Positions 27,490 to 36,815 of a stretch of DNA of 64,000 bases are shown in pieces. Position 1 is the stretch's first letter. The number at the start of each line of letters is the position of its first letter. The notes under the pieces are model-generated. The model did not search any database and was not told where the DNA came from. It saw only the letters and a list, made by a program, of their open reading frames with translations. The stretch is from Paenibacillus curdlanolyticus YK9 (GTDB lineage: Bacteria > Bacillota > Bacilli > Paenibacillales > Paenibacillaceae). Where the stretch lies: positions 225,928 through 289,927 of the forward strand of contig NZ_AEDD01000005.1 of the NCBI RefSeq assembly GCF_000179615.1. The letters run 5' to 3'. A program made the position numbers and the translations under genes.

Positions 27490-29514
27490 ATGGAGCGAAG
27501 AAGCAGACACCGCCGCCGATTCCGCGGACTGACGATGTTCGCTGCGGGATTAGCGGCGGTTTTTGTTGTTGTTCTCGTCTGGAGGCTGTGGGACGGCAAC
27601 GACAGCAGCAGCGACAAACATACAGAGCGTATAAGCAGCAATGAACAGCATCCCATGCAAGTCCATTCCGGGACGAATACAGAGCTGTCAGAGGCCTCTG
27701 ATGAAGCGAAGCAGTTGATGAAAAGCAGCGCGCTTAGCGGAATAGCAGCTGCAGAGCGGCAGGTGGATAATAAGGATTTGGCACGAATGTACGATATTGT
27801 CATTACGGGCGGCAGAGTGATCAATCCGGAGACGAAGCTGGATGCTGTAATGAACGTAGGCATAATCGGCAGCCAGATAGGCGTTGTAACGAAGAAGCCA
27901 TTAAAGGGTAAGCGTACGATAAAAGCCGATGGATTGGTAGTTGCGCCAGGCTTTATTGATAATCTGTCGTACGACCCGAATCCATTAGGCGTATGGAACA
28001 AAATAGCTGACGGCGTAACGAGCAATATTGCGATGCATGGAGGAACGTCGACGCCGGATAAGTGGTATGCCTACTATGAACGCAACCAAACGCCCGTCCA
28101 CTTTGGCGCTAGCTTCTTCTACTCGCAGGCTCGCAATCAGTTCAAGCTAAGCCGCTATGCAGGAGCAACACAATCCGAGATCGCCCAGCTTAAAGCGCAG
28201 GCGGAGAAGTCGCTCAATAACGGCGCGCTTGGCATCTCATTCAGCCTTGAATATGTTCCTGGCATTGAGGCGCCAGAAATCGTACCGCTGATGAAGCTTG
28301 CACACGATTATAACGTTCCGGTTTATTTTCATGCCCGTTATTCGGACATGGAGCAGCCGGGGACGAATATCGATGCCTTGAAGGAAATTATCGGCTATGC
28401 CCGGGAGACAGGCGCTGCTGTACACATTGACCATATTAATAGTACAGGCGGAACCTTCTCCATGAAGCAGTCGCTTGCAATGGTAGATGCGGCGCGCGCG
28501 GAGGGGTTGGATATTACGGCGTGCATCTATCCGTACGATTATTGGGGAACGTACTTAAACTCAGCGCGATTCGATGAAGGCTGGCAGTCGAGATTTCGAA
28601 TTTCTTATCACGATCTACAGATTGCGGGAACCACGCAGCGGCTTACGGAGCAGACCTTTGCCCAGTTTAAGAAGGAAGGCAAACTGGCCGTTGCTTACGC
28701 GATTCCGCCGGAGGATATCGACGAGTCCATCAAGCCGCAATACGTCATGATCGGAAGCGATGCGATACTTGAGCCGGGTCTTAACAATCATCCTCGCGCG
28801 TCTGGGACATTCGCCAGAACGATTGGGCTATATGCACGCGAGAAAGGCGTTATCACGCTGATGGAAGCTGTGGAGAAGACAAGCCTGCTTCCAGCACAGC
28901 GCTTGGAGAAGCAAGCGCCGGCTCTGAAGAAAAAAGGACGTGTTGCAAAAGGGATGGATGCGGATCTGGTGCTGTTCGATTACAGCACGATTATCGATAA
29001 ATCAACGGTCGAGCATCCGGAGCTTTACTCTGGCGGTATTCAGTATGTCCTCGTTGGCGGACAAGTGGCGTTGGACAATGGGAAGCTGGACAAGAGCATA
29101 CGTGTTGGGGAACCAATCAAGAGCGAGTTTCAGCGTGTAAAAGGCCAAACTGAAAGCACCTTCAAGTGGGATAGCGAGGTTTACCCAGTTATCACTTATA
29201 AGGGACAACCCTATATCGATTTAAATATCGTCCAATTACACGGATATTCGCTGAAATGGGATAATAATAATCGATATTATTTAATGGTAAAGAATGGTCG
29301 AGTAAATATTAGCCAAAACCAACAAATTGAGACGGGGCAAAAGCCGGAAGTTGGTGCTTTAATGCTTGAACGCGGCTATCAGGTAGTAATGGATCGCTTC
29401 AAAACGTCTCTGCTGTCCATCGGAAAACGAAACTTTTTACCAATTGAGTGGCTGAATACTATTGGATTAAAAACCAGTCATATCAACGGAAATTGGTCAA
29501 TTGACCGATCATAA
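27490..29514 (+). CDS. Membrane-anchored D-aminoacylase-like amidohydrolase with altered metal site
   Basis: A 674-aa protein with a basic N-terminus, a membrane anchor (about residues 14-32), a low-complexity linker and an amidohydrolase domain of the N-acyl-D-amino-acid deacylase type. It also has a C-terminal extension of about 120 residues resembling copper-amine-oxidase-N/stalk repeats (YKGQPYIDLN..). Family features kept: HARYSD (His281), HIDHINSTG (His312, His315), GSDA and NNHPRASGTF. The usual HxH after PGFID is replaced (PGFIDNLSYD: Leu159, Tyr161), and the cysteine normally in GVTT..GNC is absent. ATG 27490 follows aggagg. Catalysis is uncertain; it may act on cell-wall D-amino compounds or be a binding protein. 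Confidence 0.78.
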   Translation: MERRSRHRRRFRGLTMFAAGLAAVFVVVLVWRLWDGNDSSSDKHTERISSNEQHPMQVHSGTNTELSEASDEAKQLMKSSALSGIAAAERQVDNKDLARMYDIVITGGRVINPETKLDAVMNVGIIGSQIGVVTKKPLKGKRTIKADGLVVAPGFIDNLSYDPNPLGVWNKIADGVTSNIAMHGGTSTPDKWYAYYERNQTPVHFGASFFYSQARNQFKLSRYAGATQSEIAQLKAQAEKSLNNGALGISFSLEYVPGIEAPEIVPLMKLAHDYNVPVYFHARYSDMEQPGTNIDALKEIIGYARETGAAVHIDHINSTGGTFSMKQSLAMVDAARAEGLDITACIYPYDYWGTYLNSARFDEGWQSRFRISYHDLQIAGTTQRLTEQTFAQFKKEGKLAVAYAIPPEDIDESIKPQYVMIGSDAILEPGLNNHPRASGTFARTIGLYAREKGVITLMEAVEKTSLLPAQRLEKQAPALKKKGRVAKGMDADLVLFDYSTIIDKSTVEHPELYSGGIQYVLVGGQVALDNGKLDKSIRVGEPIKSEFQRVKGQTESTFKWDSEVYPVITYKGQPYIDLNIVQLHGYSLKWDNNNRYYLMVKNGRVNISQNQQIETGQKPEVGALMLERGYQVVMDRFKTSLLSIGKRNFLPIEWLNTIGLKTSHINGNWSIDRS

Positions 29515-29529
29515 TCGTTTCCAATTTAT

Positions 29530-29585
29530 AACCGGTAATGACGAATCAGGAAGAAAGTTCCTGACCGTTATTGCCGGTTTTTTTG
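29530..29585 (+). terminator. Terminator after the amidohydrolase gene
   Basis: Two-part stem: AACCGGTAA with TTGCCGGTT outside and TCAGGAA/TTCCTGA inside, then seven T. The following 29586-29890 stretch is AT-rich leader of the opp operon; I found no confident promoter or riboswitch in it. Confidence 0.85.
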
Positions 29586-29890
29586 GTTGAATTCCCTTCG
29601 AAAAACACATTCTAAACACGTCAATAAGAGTTCAATTTGTCAGTAAATAATTACCTATTAATTATCATTGATTTTAGTAGATATCTGAGGTTATAGTTGG
29701 TTTTGCGCGCGATTATTCAAAAGATATTGTCGCATAGCAACGAAATACAACATGTTAAATATTGCTTTAATGTACGGCAGTGTTTAGCAGAAAAGGGTTT
29801 TGCATAATCCGTATATTTATTCACCGCAATTCTGCAAGCCGCTATTTGTAGGTCGAACGCATCTAAGAACAATTGTGGAGGGTGAAGCGA

Positions 29891-31564
29891 ATGAAGTTAG
29901 GTTTTAAATCTAGAATGTCCATTATCGCGACCATCATGGCACTCGTGTTGGTAGTAGTCGGTTGTACGCCGAAGGATGAGACGAAAACAGGAACGGAGAC
30001 AGGCGAGAAAGGGGCAGCGACAAGCAAAGTGTTTCGCATGAACTTGTCGACAGAGCCGCCAACGCTTGATCCGGCACAATCGCAAGACCAAGTATCGTTC
30101 ACGGTACTGAACGGCTTGTTCGAAGGCCTGACTCGTAAAGATGAGAAGGGTGACAATATTCCGGGCGTAGCAGAAAAATGGGATATCAGCGAAGACGGTA
30201 AAACGTATACGTTCCATCTTCGTACGGATGCAAAATGGAGCAACGGCGATCCTGTAACGGCTAACGATTTCGAGTTTGCTTGGAAGCGCGCGCTTGATCC
30301 GAACCTTAAGCCTGAGCCATCCGCTTATGCTTATCAGCTTTATTACATCGTGAATGCTGAGTCCTATAACACAGGCAAAGGCGCGAAGGCAGAAGACGTA
30401 GGCGTTAAAGCTACGGACGAGCATACGCTTGAAGTTAAGCTGAACTCGCCAACGCCTTACTTCCTGAGCCTGATGTCGTTCCAAACGTTCTTCCCGGTTC
30501 ACAAATCGGTTAAAGACAATGAAGCATGGGCGGCAGACGCATCGACGATTATCTCCAACGGACCATTCAAAATGTCCAGCTGGCAGAAGAGCACGTCGAT
30601 CAAAATCGTACCGAACGAAAACTACTATGCGAAAAACGACGTGAAGCTTGCAGGCGTTGAGTTCGTCATGGTGCCAGACTCCCTGACGGAGCTGAATATG
30701 TACAAAACGGGCGAGCTGGACTGGGCAGGTAAGCCGACAGGCGAAATTCCAGCGGACCAGATCGATACAGTAAAAGCTAGCGCCAAAGAAGGCGAGTTCC
30801 AACAAAAAGCGATCGCGAGCATGTACTACTACCTGTTCAACACGACGGACAAAACGTTCAAAAACGAAAACATCCGCCGCGCGCTCTCGATGGCTATTGA
30901 TCGCAAGCAAATTACAGAGAAGGTCACGAAAGCAGGCGAGATTCCAGCTTACGGACTCGTTCCGCCGGGCATTAAAGGCGAGACAGAAGAGTACCGTACA
31001 GAAGTGAAGGACGACTACTTCAAAGAAGATCTTGAAGAGGCGAAGAAGCTGCTGGCGGAAGGCATGAAAGAGCTCAACATTACGAAAGTGCCGACAATCA
31101 AGCTGACGTTCAATACGAGCGACAACCACAAACGCGTTGCGCAGGCAGTAGCAGAAATGTGGCACAAAAACCTCGGCCTCGACGTCGAGATTCAAAACCA
31201 AGAGTGGGGCGTGTTCCTTGAAAATCGGAACAAGCTGAACTACCAAGTTGCGCGCGCAGGTTGGGGCGCTGACTACAATGATCCAATGACGTATATCGAC
31301 CTCTTCACATCGAAGAGCGGCAATAACAATACGGGCTTTGCAAGCAAAGAGTATGACGATCTAGTTGCTAAAGCTTATGCATCCTCGGATGCGAAAGAGC
31401 GCATGGCGCTGATCAAGCAAGCGGAGAAGCTGTTCATGGATGATCTTCCGATCATGCCGCTGTACTACTATAGCGATGTGTACCTCGAGAAGCCGGGCTT
31501 CAAAGGCATCTTCATCGACTACAAAGGCGACATCGACTATACGCGCGGCTACTACGAAGGCTAA
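29891..31564 (+). CDS. oppA: Oligopeptide-binding lipoprotein OppA
   Basis: Extracellular substrate-binding component of an oligopeptide ABC importer. The 557-aa protein has a lipoprotein signal ending VLVVVGC (Cys25 anchored), then the SBP family 5 pattern: NLSTEPPTLDPAQSQDQVSF, LFEGLTRKDEKG, and WKRALDPNLKPEPS near residues 135-148. ATG 29891 follows ggaggg. It heads oppABCDF, with a stem-loop between it and oppB that probably gives more OppA than permease. Peptide preference is unknown. Confidence 0.93.
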   Translation: MKLGFKSRMSIIATIMALVLVVVGCTPKDETKTGTETGEKGAATSKVFRMNLSTEPPTLDPAQSQDQVSFTVLNGLFEGLTRKDEKGDNIPGVAEKWDISEDGKTYTFHLRTDAKWSNGDPVTANDFEFAWKRALDPNLKPEPSAYAYQLYYIVNAESYNTGKGAKAEDVGVKATDEHTLEVKLNSPTPYFLSLMSFQTFFPVHKSVKDNEAWAADASTIISNGPFKMSSWQKSTSIKIVPNENYYAKNDVKLAGVEFVMVPDSLTELNMYKTGELDWAGKPTGEIPADQIDTVKASAKEGEFQQKAIASMYYYLFNTTDKTFKNENIRRALSMAIDRKQITEKVTKAGEIPAYGLVPPGIKGETEEYRTEVKDDYFKEDLEEAKKLLAEGMKELNITKVPTIKLTFNTSDNHKRVAQAVAEMWHKNLGLDVEIQNQEWGVFLENRNKLNYQVARAGWGADYNDPMTYIDLFTSKSGNNNTGFASKEYDDLVAKAYASSDAKERMALIKQAEKLFMDDLPIMPLYYYSDVYLEKPGFKGIFIDYKGDIDYTRGYYEG

Positions 31565-31609
31565 ACGTTAGTCATCGCACAACAATCAATACAGATTAAC
31601 GAAAACGAC

Positions 31610-31640
31610 ATGGGATATATGCATCTAGCATATATCCCAT
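31610..31640 (+). promoter_or_regulatory. oppA-oppB intercistronic stem-loop
   Basis: A perfect 13-bp inverted repeat (ATGGGATATATGC 31610-31622, GCATATATCCCAT 31628-31640) with a 5-nt loop and no T-run. Such hairpins stabilise the 3' end of abundant binding-protein mRNA or cause partial termination, which is the inferred role here. Confidence 0.7.
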
Positions 31641-31678
31641 GGCTGTTTGAGCCATCATTTATGGGAGGCATTACCAAC

Positions 31679-32611
31679 ATGATACGTTTCGTATTGAAAA
31701 AGCTAATCTTCATACTCGTGTCTCTGTTCGTACTAGCCTCGGCGACGTTCTTCTTAATGAAGGCGATTCCTGGTAATCCATTCATGTCGGAGAAGGAAAT
31801 CCCGAAGGCAATACGTGCAATGCTCGAAGCCAAATACGGTTTGAACGAGCCGCTATGGAAGCAGTACATCACGTACATCAACAACTTGATTCACCTTGAT
31901 TTGGGGATGTCCATGAAGCAGCAATATACAACGGTTGCGAGCATTATTGGAACCGGTTTCTTGTATTCCCTTCAGCTTGGCATCTTTGCCATAATTCTCT
32001 CCGTTGTCGCTGGTGTCGTTCTCGGCATCGTCGCAGCGATTTATCATCGCAAGTTTCTCGATACGTTTACGATCTTCATCGCTGTGCTTGGCGTATCGGT
32101 TCCAAACTTTGTCGTCGCAGCTGCTTTGCAGTATTTCCTCGGCGTTAAGCTGAATTGGTTCGATGTCGCGGGGCTTAATGACCCGCTCGACTACGTGCTT
32201 CCGACTATTGCGCTTGCCGTTCTGCCGGCAGCGTTCATTGCGCGTCTGACTCGCTCAAGCATGCTTGAGGTGTTAACCGCAGATTATATTAAAACAGCTC
32301 GCGCGAAAGGGCTGAGCGGCCGCGTTATTTTGGTGCGGCACGCGCTTCGCAATGCCATTCTGCCTGTCGTGACCTACATTGGGCCGATGACGGCGAACAT
32401 CATTACAGGCTCGGTCGTCGTCGAGCAAATTTTCGGCATCGGCGGCTTAGGCAAATTTTTCGTCAACAGTATCACGAACCGCGATTATACCCTCATTATG
32501 GGGCTGACGCTGTTCTATGCGGTCGTTCTGATGGCGGCACGGTTCTTAACGGACGTGGCTTATGCCTTCGTTGATCCGCGCATCAAGCTGAGCAACAGGA
32601 AGGAGGGATGA
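31679..32611 (+). CDS. oppB: Oligopeptide permease OppB
   Basis: First membrane component of the peptide importer, 310 aa from ATG 31679 (gggaggca upstream). It has six membrane segments, starting MIRFVLKKLIFILVSLFVLASATFF, and carries the BPD-transporter signature near residues 205-225 (YIKTARAKGLSGRVILVRHALRNAILPV), the EAA loop that contacts the ATPase. It precedes oppC by 4 nt. Typical length. Confidence 0.94.
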   Translation: MIRFVLKKLIFILVSLFVLASATFFLMKAIPGNPFMSEKEIPKAIRAMLEAKYGLNEPLWKQYITYINNLIHLDLGMSMKQQYTTVASIIGTGFLYSLQLGIFAIILSVVAGVVLGIVAAIYHRKFLDTFTIFIAVLGVSVPNFVVAAALQYFLGVKLNWFDVAGLNDPLDYVLPTIALAVLPAAFIARLTRSSMLEVLTADYIKTARAKGLSGRVILVRHALRNAILPVVTYIGPMTANIITGSVVVEQIFGIGGLGKFFVNSITNRDYTLIMGLTLFYAVVLMAARFLTDVAYAFVDPRIKLSNRKEG

Positions 32612-32615
32612 GCCG

Positions 32616-33578
32616 ATGACGATAGCAGATATCGATCCGACCAAGCACGCCTCATCCACCGAGCAACGGTTAACGAAAGCTGATTTTGCAAAACTCGATA
32701 AGTCGGAGAAAAAAGGCGACCTCGTCGTGCGGGAGAGCATCTCGGCATGGAAAGACGCTTGGCTGCGGCTGAAGTCGAATAAATACGCAATGGTTGCGCT
32801 TGTCGTCTTGCTTGTCATTGTCATTATGGCGATCATCGGCCAATCCATTGCAGGATTCGATTATCGGTCCAATGACCTGATGGCGACCAATGAGAAGCCT
32901 AATGGCACGCACTGGTTCGGCACCGATGATCTCGGTCGAGATATGTTCGCAAGAACATGGATGGGCGCGGGCATATCGCTTCAAGTTGGCTTATATGCAG
33001 CTTTAGTAGACCTAGTGATTGGCGTCATTATCGGCGGCATTATGGGTTACTTCGGCGGACGGGTGGACGAAATTCTTAACCGCTTTTGCGAAATTCTTTA
33101 TTCTATTCCAAGCATGTTAATTGTCATTCTTCTTATTGTCGTGCTCGAACCGAGCATGTTTACGATTGTATTGGCGTTAAGCATAACAGGCTGGATCAAC
33201 ATGGCGTGGATCGTCCGCGGCCAGATTATGCAGCTCAAAAATCAGGAGTACGTGCTGGCCTCCCGTTCGCTCGGCGCAAGTGCAGGAAGAATTCTGTTCC
33301 GTCACTTGATTCCGAACGCAATGGGCCCGATTATCGTCACGCTGACGATGACGGTGCCGAATGCGATTTTCGCCGAAGCGTTCTTGAGCTTCCTTGGACT
33401 CGGCGTTCAATCGCCGGCGGCTTCGCTCGGCACGATGATTAACGATGCGCTCAAAGCGATGACGGTATATCCTTGGCGCTTGCTGTTCCCAGCGGTTCTT
33501 ATTAGCTTGACGATGCTGTGCTTTAACATTTTTGGCGACGGACTGCGCGATGCGCTTGATCCGAAGATGAAAAAATAA
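32616..33578 (+). CDS. oppC: Oligopeptide permease OppC
   Basis: Second membrane component, 320 aa. An N-terminal cytoplasmic stretch of about 50 residues precedes membrane segment 1 (MVALVVLLVIVIMAIIGQ). The region HWFGTDDLGRDMFARTWMGAGISL and the EAA loop YVLASRSLGASAGRILFRHLIPNAMGP are OppC/DppC hallmarks. The gene begins 4 nt after oppB with aggaggga as ribosome site. Works as a heterodimer with OppB. Confidence 0.95.
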   Translation: MTIADIDPTKHASSTEQRLTKADFAKLDKSEKKGDLVVRESISAWKDAWLRLKSNKYAMVALVVLLVIVIMAIIGQSIAGFDYRSNDLMATNEKPNGTHWFGTDDLGRDMFARTWMGAGISLQVGLYAALVDLVIGVIIGGIMGYFGGRVDEILNRFCEILYSIPSMLIVILLIVVLEPSMFTIVLALSITGWINMAWIVRGQIMQLKNQEYVLASRSLGASAGRILFRHLIPNAMGPIIVTLTMTVPNAIFAEAFLSFLGLGVQSPAASLGTMINDALKAMTVYPWRLLFPAVLISLTMLCFNIFGDGLRDALDPKMKK

Positions 33579-33596
33579 AGGTAGGAGGTGGCGGCG

Positions 33597-34595
33597 ATGG
33601 AACGAATACTCGAAGTGAATGACTTGCGCGTCAACTTTAAAGTTCGCGGCGGTACGGTACAGGCGGTTCGCGGGGTGAACTTCCATGTGAACAAAGGGGA
33701 GACCGTTGCAATCGTCGGCGAGTCCGGCTGCGGCAAAAGCGTAACCGCACAGTCGCTCATGCGTCTAGTTCCTTCCCCTCCAGCCGTTACGACCGGTTCG
33801 ATCCGGTTCAAGGGCGAAGAAATATTAAGCAAGTCGAAGCGTGAGATGGAGAACATTCGAGGGAAAGAAATGGGGATGATTTTCCAAGACCCGATGACCT
33901 CGCTCAACCCGACGCTTACGATAGGCAAACAAATTACCGAGGGACTCGTTAAGCATCAGAACATGAGCGAGTCTGCTGCTAAAGCGCGCGCTGTTGAAAT
34001 GCTCAAGCTGGTCGGCATTCCGAATCCGGAATCACGCGTAAACCAATATCCGCATGAATTCTCCGGGGGTATGCGTCAGCGGGCAATGATCGCAATCGCG
34101 CTAGCCTGCAATCCTTCGCTGTTGATCGCGGACGAGCCGACAACGGCGCTCGACGTGACGGTACAGGCACAGATTATGGGCGTTCTGAAGGATTTGCAAA
34201 CAAAGCTCGGCACGTCGATTATTCTCATCACCCATGATCTTGGCGTCGTGGCGGATGCTGCTGACCGGGTTATCGTTATGTATGCAGGCAAGGTGGTCGA
34301 GTCGGGCAAGACGCGCGATATTTTCAAAAATCCGAAGCATCCATACACACGTGGGCTACTGCGTTCGGTGCCTCGTCTGGACCAGAAAAAAGACGAGCCG
34401 CTTATTCCGATTTTCGGCACTCCGCCGGATCTGATTAAGCCGCCTGCGGGCTGCGCATTCTGCGCGCGTTGCGACGAGGCGATGCGCGTTTGCTTGCCGA
34501 ATGATCCTGTCCTCGTGCCGGTTGAAGGCGAAGGGCATACGGCTGCTTGCTGGCTGAACCATCCGCTGGCTGGCGAAGGAGGGGAGAGCGCATGA
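33597..34595 (+). CDS. oppD: Oligopeptide transport ATPase OppD
   Basis: One of two ATPases that power the importer, 332 aa. Walker A is [15 protein letters not shown] near residues 40-54, the ABC signature [15 protein letters not shown] near residue 155, and Walker [13 protein letters not shown]. The C-terminal oligopeptide-transport extension contains [18 protein letters not shown], a Cys-rich motif associated with an Fe-S cluster in DppD-type ATPases. ATG 33597 follows taggaggtgg; its TGA overlaps the oppF ATG. Confidence 0.95.
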   Translation: MERILEVNDLRVNFKVRGGTVQAVRGVNFHVNKGETVAIVGESGCGKSVTAQSLMRLVPSPPAVTTGSIRFKGEEILSKSKREMENIRGKEMGMIFQDPMTSLNPTLTIGKQITEGLVKHQNMSESAAKARAVEMLKLVGIPNPESRVNQYPHEFSGGMRQRAMIAIALACNPSLLIADEPTTALDVTVQAQIMGVLKDLQTKLGTSIILITHDLGVVADAADRVIVMYAGKVVESGKTRDIFKNPKHPYTRGLLRSVPRLDQKKDEPLIPIFGTPPDLIKPPAGCAFCARCDEAMRVCLPNDPVLVPVEGEGHTAACWLNHPLAGEGGESA

Positions 34596-35566
34596 GCAAG
34601 AAGATAGGGGAGCCGCTCATCGAGATTCGCGATTTGAACAAGCATTTTAATCTCGGCGGCGGACAAATCTTGAAGGCCGTGAATGACGTGAACCTGACGA
34701 TCGGACGCGGCGAGACGCTTGGCGTCGTAGGGGAATCGGGCTGCGGCAAATCGACGCTGGGCCGAACGGTTATGCGGCTTTACGAGCCAACGGGCGGAGA
34801 AGTTATTTTCGACGGCAAACCGTTGTATGATCTGAAGGGCTCCGCGATGAAGGCGGTTCGCCGCGATATGCAGATGATTTTCCAAGATCCATACGCATCC
34901 TTGAATCCGAGGATGACGATCACAGACGTTATCGGCGAAGCGCTTGATATTCATAATCTGGCGGGAAGCCGCGCGGAACGCAGGAAGAAGGTCGAAACGC
35001 TGCTCGATACGGTTGGCCTTAATCCCGATCATGCGACGCGTTATCCGCATGAGTTCTCAGGCGGGCAGCGTCAGCGGATCGGCATCGCTCGGGCGCTGGC
35101 TGTAGAGCCGAAGTTCATCATTGCCGATGAGCCGATCTCGGCGCTCGACGTTTCGATTCAAGCACAGGTGGTCAACCTGATGCAGGACCTGCAGCGGCGC
35201 ATGGGCTTGACGTATATGTTCATCGCGCATGACCTGTCGATGGTTAAGCATATTAGCGATCGCGTTGCCGTTATGTACCTCGGCCGCGTCGTTGAGCTGG
35301 CGGAGAGCAGCGAGCTTTATGCAAACCCGGCTCATCCGTATACGCAGGCGCTGCTGTCGGCGATTCCGATTCCGGATCCCGACGTGGAAGCAGAGCGGGA
35401 GCGCATCACGCTCAAGGGCGAGCTGCCAAGTCCGATCAATCCGCCGAGCGGCTGTCCGTTCCGCACCCGCTGCCCGCTGGCAACGGAGAAGTGCGCCAAG
35501 GATACGCCGGCGCTTGCCGAAGTGAAGAAAGGCCATTTTGCTGCATGCCATTATGCATCGGTTTAA
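34592..35566 (+). CDS. oppF: Oligopeptide transport ATPase OppF
   Basis: Partner ATPase to OppD, 324 aa, coupled by a 4-nt ATGA overlap. Walker A is [15 protein letters not shown] near residue 50, the signature motif [15 protein letters not shown] and Walker [17 protein letters not shown]. The C-terminal extension has [18 protein letters not shown], again the Cys-bearing motif of the peptide-transporter subfamily. Last gene of the operon, ended by a strong terminator. Confidence 0.95.
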   Translation: MSKKIGEPLIEIRDLNKHFNLGGGQILKAVNDVNLTIGRGETLGVVGESGCGKSTLGRTVMRLYEPTGGEVIFDGKPLYDLKGSAMKAVRRDMQMIFQDPYASLNPRMTITDVIGEALDIHNLAGSRAERRKKVETLLDTVGLNPDHATRYPHEFSGGQRQRIGIARALAVEPKFIIADEPISALDVSIQAQVVNLMQDLQRRMGLTYMFIAHDLSMVKHISDRVAVMYLGRVVELAESSELYANPAHPYTQALLSAIPIPDPDVEAERERITLKGELPSPINPPSGCPFRTRCPLATEKCAKDTPALAEVKKGHFAACHYASV

Positions 35567-35573
35567 TAACCAA

Positions 35574-35617
35574 GGGGTGTCGGAAAGCCGCAAGGGCTGG
35601 GGACACCCCTTTTTTTG
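35574..35617 (+). terminator. Terminator of the opp operon
   Basis: GGGGTGTC (35574-35581) pairs with GACACCCC (35602-35609), followed by T7. Confidence 0.88.
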
Positions 35618-35695
35618 CGTTGAGGCGGTGTTGCCGTAAGGTCGCACTTCCATTTTAGGTGGCGTTGGTGGATGATGTGGATGCGGCGGCCTGTT

Positions 35696-35890
35696 CGTTG
35701 CAGTTCATACAATGGAATAGACTGGAATGCGGAAGTAGGAAGGCGTCATTGTATTTGATGCAGCGGGAAAGCTGGTTTTCTATACTTTGGGCACATTGTA
35801 GCTCTTCTGAGGCGTATCTCGTTGTATGGATTGCAATGGGGACCTTCGTGGCAGGCCACTCCTGCCTTTTCCATTGTACGAAATACAACG
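35696..35890. repeat. 195-bp four-palindrome element, copy A
   Basis: Four 19-bp imperfect palindromes of the form CRTTGYA-N5-TRCARYG lie at 35696-35714, 35747-35765, 35820-35838 and 35872-35890. Centre-to-centre distances are 51, 73 and 52 bp. A half-site CATTGTA is at 35794. Copy B at 43238-43432 has the same total length and spacing. The middle spacing of 73 breaks any shared reading frame, so it is not a coding repeat. Apart from this element and the terminators, the 35618-35942 gap shows no gene. Confidence 0.8.
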
Positions 35891-35942
35891 GCATGGCAAT
35901 CAGAATAAAAGGTAGAGATAGAGGGAGAACGCGGGTGACCGA

Positions 35943-35989
35943 TAAAAAAGCTGTCCTAAAGTCGACTGGCAATGACTTACGGGACAGCT
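35943..35989 (-). terminator. Terminator of the small membrane protein gene
   Basis: AGCTGTCC/GGACAGCT stem (35949-35956, 35982-35989); on the minus strand it is followed by TTTTTT, just past the stop of the 36001-36192 gene. Confidence 0.82.
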
Positions 35990-36000
35990 ATTCGCTTTAT

Positions 36001-36192
36001 CTAGAAGAAGCGACTAATGACATAGGAGATCACAAACAGCACAACTCCAACGCCCATTGCGGCGAATACAAAGATTCCAAACCAGCGGAGGGGAGCGGGC
36101 AGCGTCGATAGATCAGCCTTCTGAGTGGGCGTACCGACTACGTCCCGGTAATGCGCGGTCACGTCATTGAACGATGGAGTTTCTCTCGACAT
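36001..36192 (-). CDS. Small single-pass membrane protein
   Basis: A 63-aa protein, MSRETPSFNDVTAHYRDVVG then a polar stretch and one C-terminal membrane helix WFGIFVFAAMGVGVVLFVISYVI (about residues 37-59), ending SRFF. ATG 36192 is preferred, with gaggtgc 11 nt upstream; a TTG at 36201 is too close to it. A strong terminator right after the stop supports it as a real gene. I do not recognise the family; it is tail-anchored in architecture. Confidence 0.65.
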   Translation of the reverse strand: MSRETPSFNDVTAHYRDVVGTPTQKADLSTLPAPLRWFGIFVFAAMGVGVVLFVISYVISRFF

Positions 36193-36378
36193 TTTATACA
36201 ACGCACCTCGCTTTGTATACGTAATAGAAGGAGAGGACCGTGGTGTCTTACGTGAATTATCACATAAGGGGGAGTATATTCCAATATTTGATTGAGCTGA
36301 TTGTGCAAAACCAATTCCGATCGACCGATTCGCAGCCGGACGTGGAAGACTCCTCTTGTGTGTACGATTTCGGATTTA

Positions 36379-36387
36379 TGCTATAAT
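36379..36387 (+). promoter_or_regulatory. Extended -10 promoter of the MazG-like gene
   Basis: TGCTATAAT, a TGn extended -10 with perfect TATAAT (36382-36387), about 110 nt before the start. It likely drives the MazG-like-yybS-gdpP-rplI unit. Confidence 0.55.
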
Positions 36388-36498
36388 GAGCTGTAAAGCT
36401 TTAGTGAAAAGCTCTGACGAAGCGTACTGACGAAGAGCCTGCACCATGAGTTGTTGCTTTGCCTTAGAGCCAGTCTTACAGGCCAAAGGAGGAGCGGT

Positions 36499-36810
36499 AT
36501 GCGCGGAACGGAACGCGAGATGGATGTAGCCAAGCGCGCGCAGGCAATCGAATGGCTGAAGATGGAGCTCGTCGACCAGGTATCCCGCTTGTTCAAAGCG
36601 CTATGGGACGGCAGTGTTTCAAGGCTGACGGACAGTCTGGCCAGTCTCATTTCGAGCGGATATATTTTGGGACGAAGACTGGGCATCCCTTACCGGGAGC
36701 TCGACGAGGCGATCATTGCCAAGCTGCGCAAGCTGTCGCAAGAAGGGCATACGTTAGAAGATGCTTATCACGATTTATCGACGCTGGAAGAACATATTCG
36801 CAAGAGGTGA
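36499..36810 (+). CDS. MazG-like family protein
   Basis: A 103-aa helical protein of the MazG-like family (PF12643-type), a shortened relative of the MazG nucleotide pyrophosphohydrolases. Typical features are EMDVAKRAQAIEWLKMELVDQVSRLFKALWDGS and SLISSGYILGRRLGIPYRELD. The full EExxE metal motif of MazG is not evident, so enzymatic activity is doubtful. ATG 36499 follows aaggaggagc. It is immediately upstream of yybS (5-nt gap), an arrangement I recall from Paenibacillus. Confidence 0.8.
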   Translation: MRGTEREMDVAKRAQAIEWLKMELVDQVSRLFKALWDGSVSRLTDSLASLISSGYILGRRLGIPYRELDEAIIAKLRKLSQEGHTLEDAYHDLSTLEEHIRKR

Positions 36811-36815
36811 ACGGT

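Noticed and set aside
29897-31246. 449-aa open frame antisense to oppA
   Set aside because: Shadow of the oppA codon pattern; no family features.
35659-36111. 150-aa open frame across repeat element copy A
   Set aside because: Made of palindromes, a terminator and the antisense of the small membrane protein gene.
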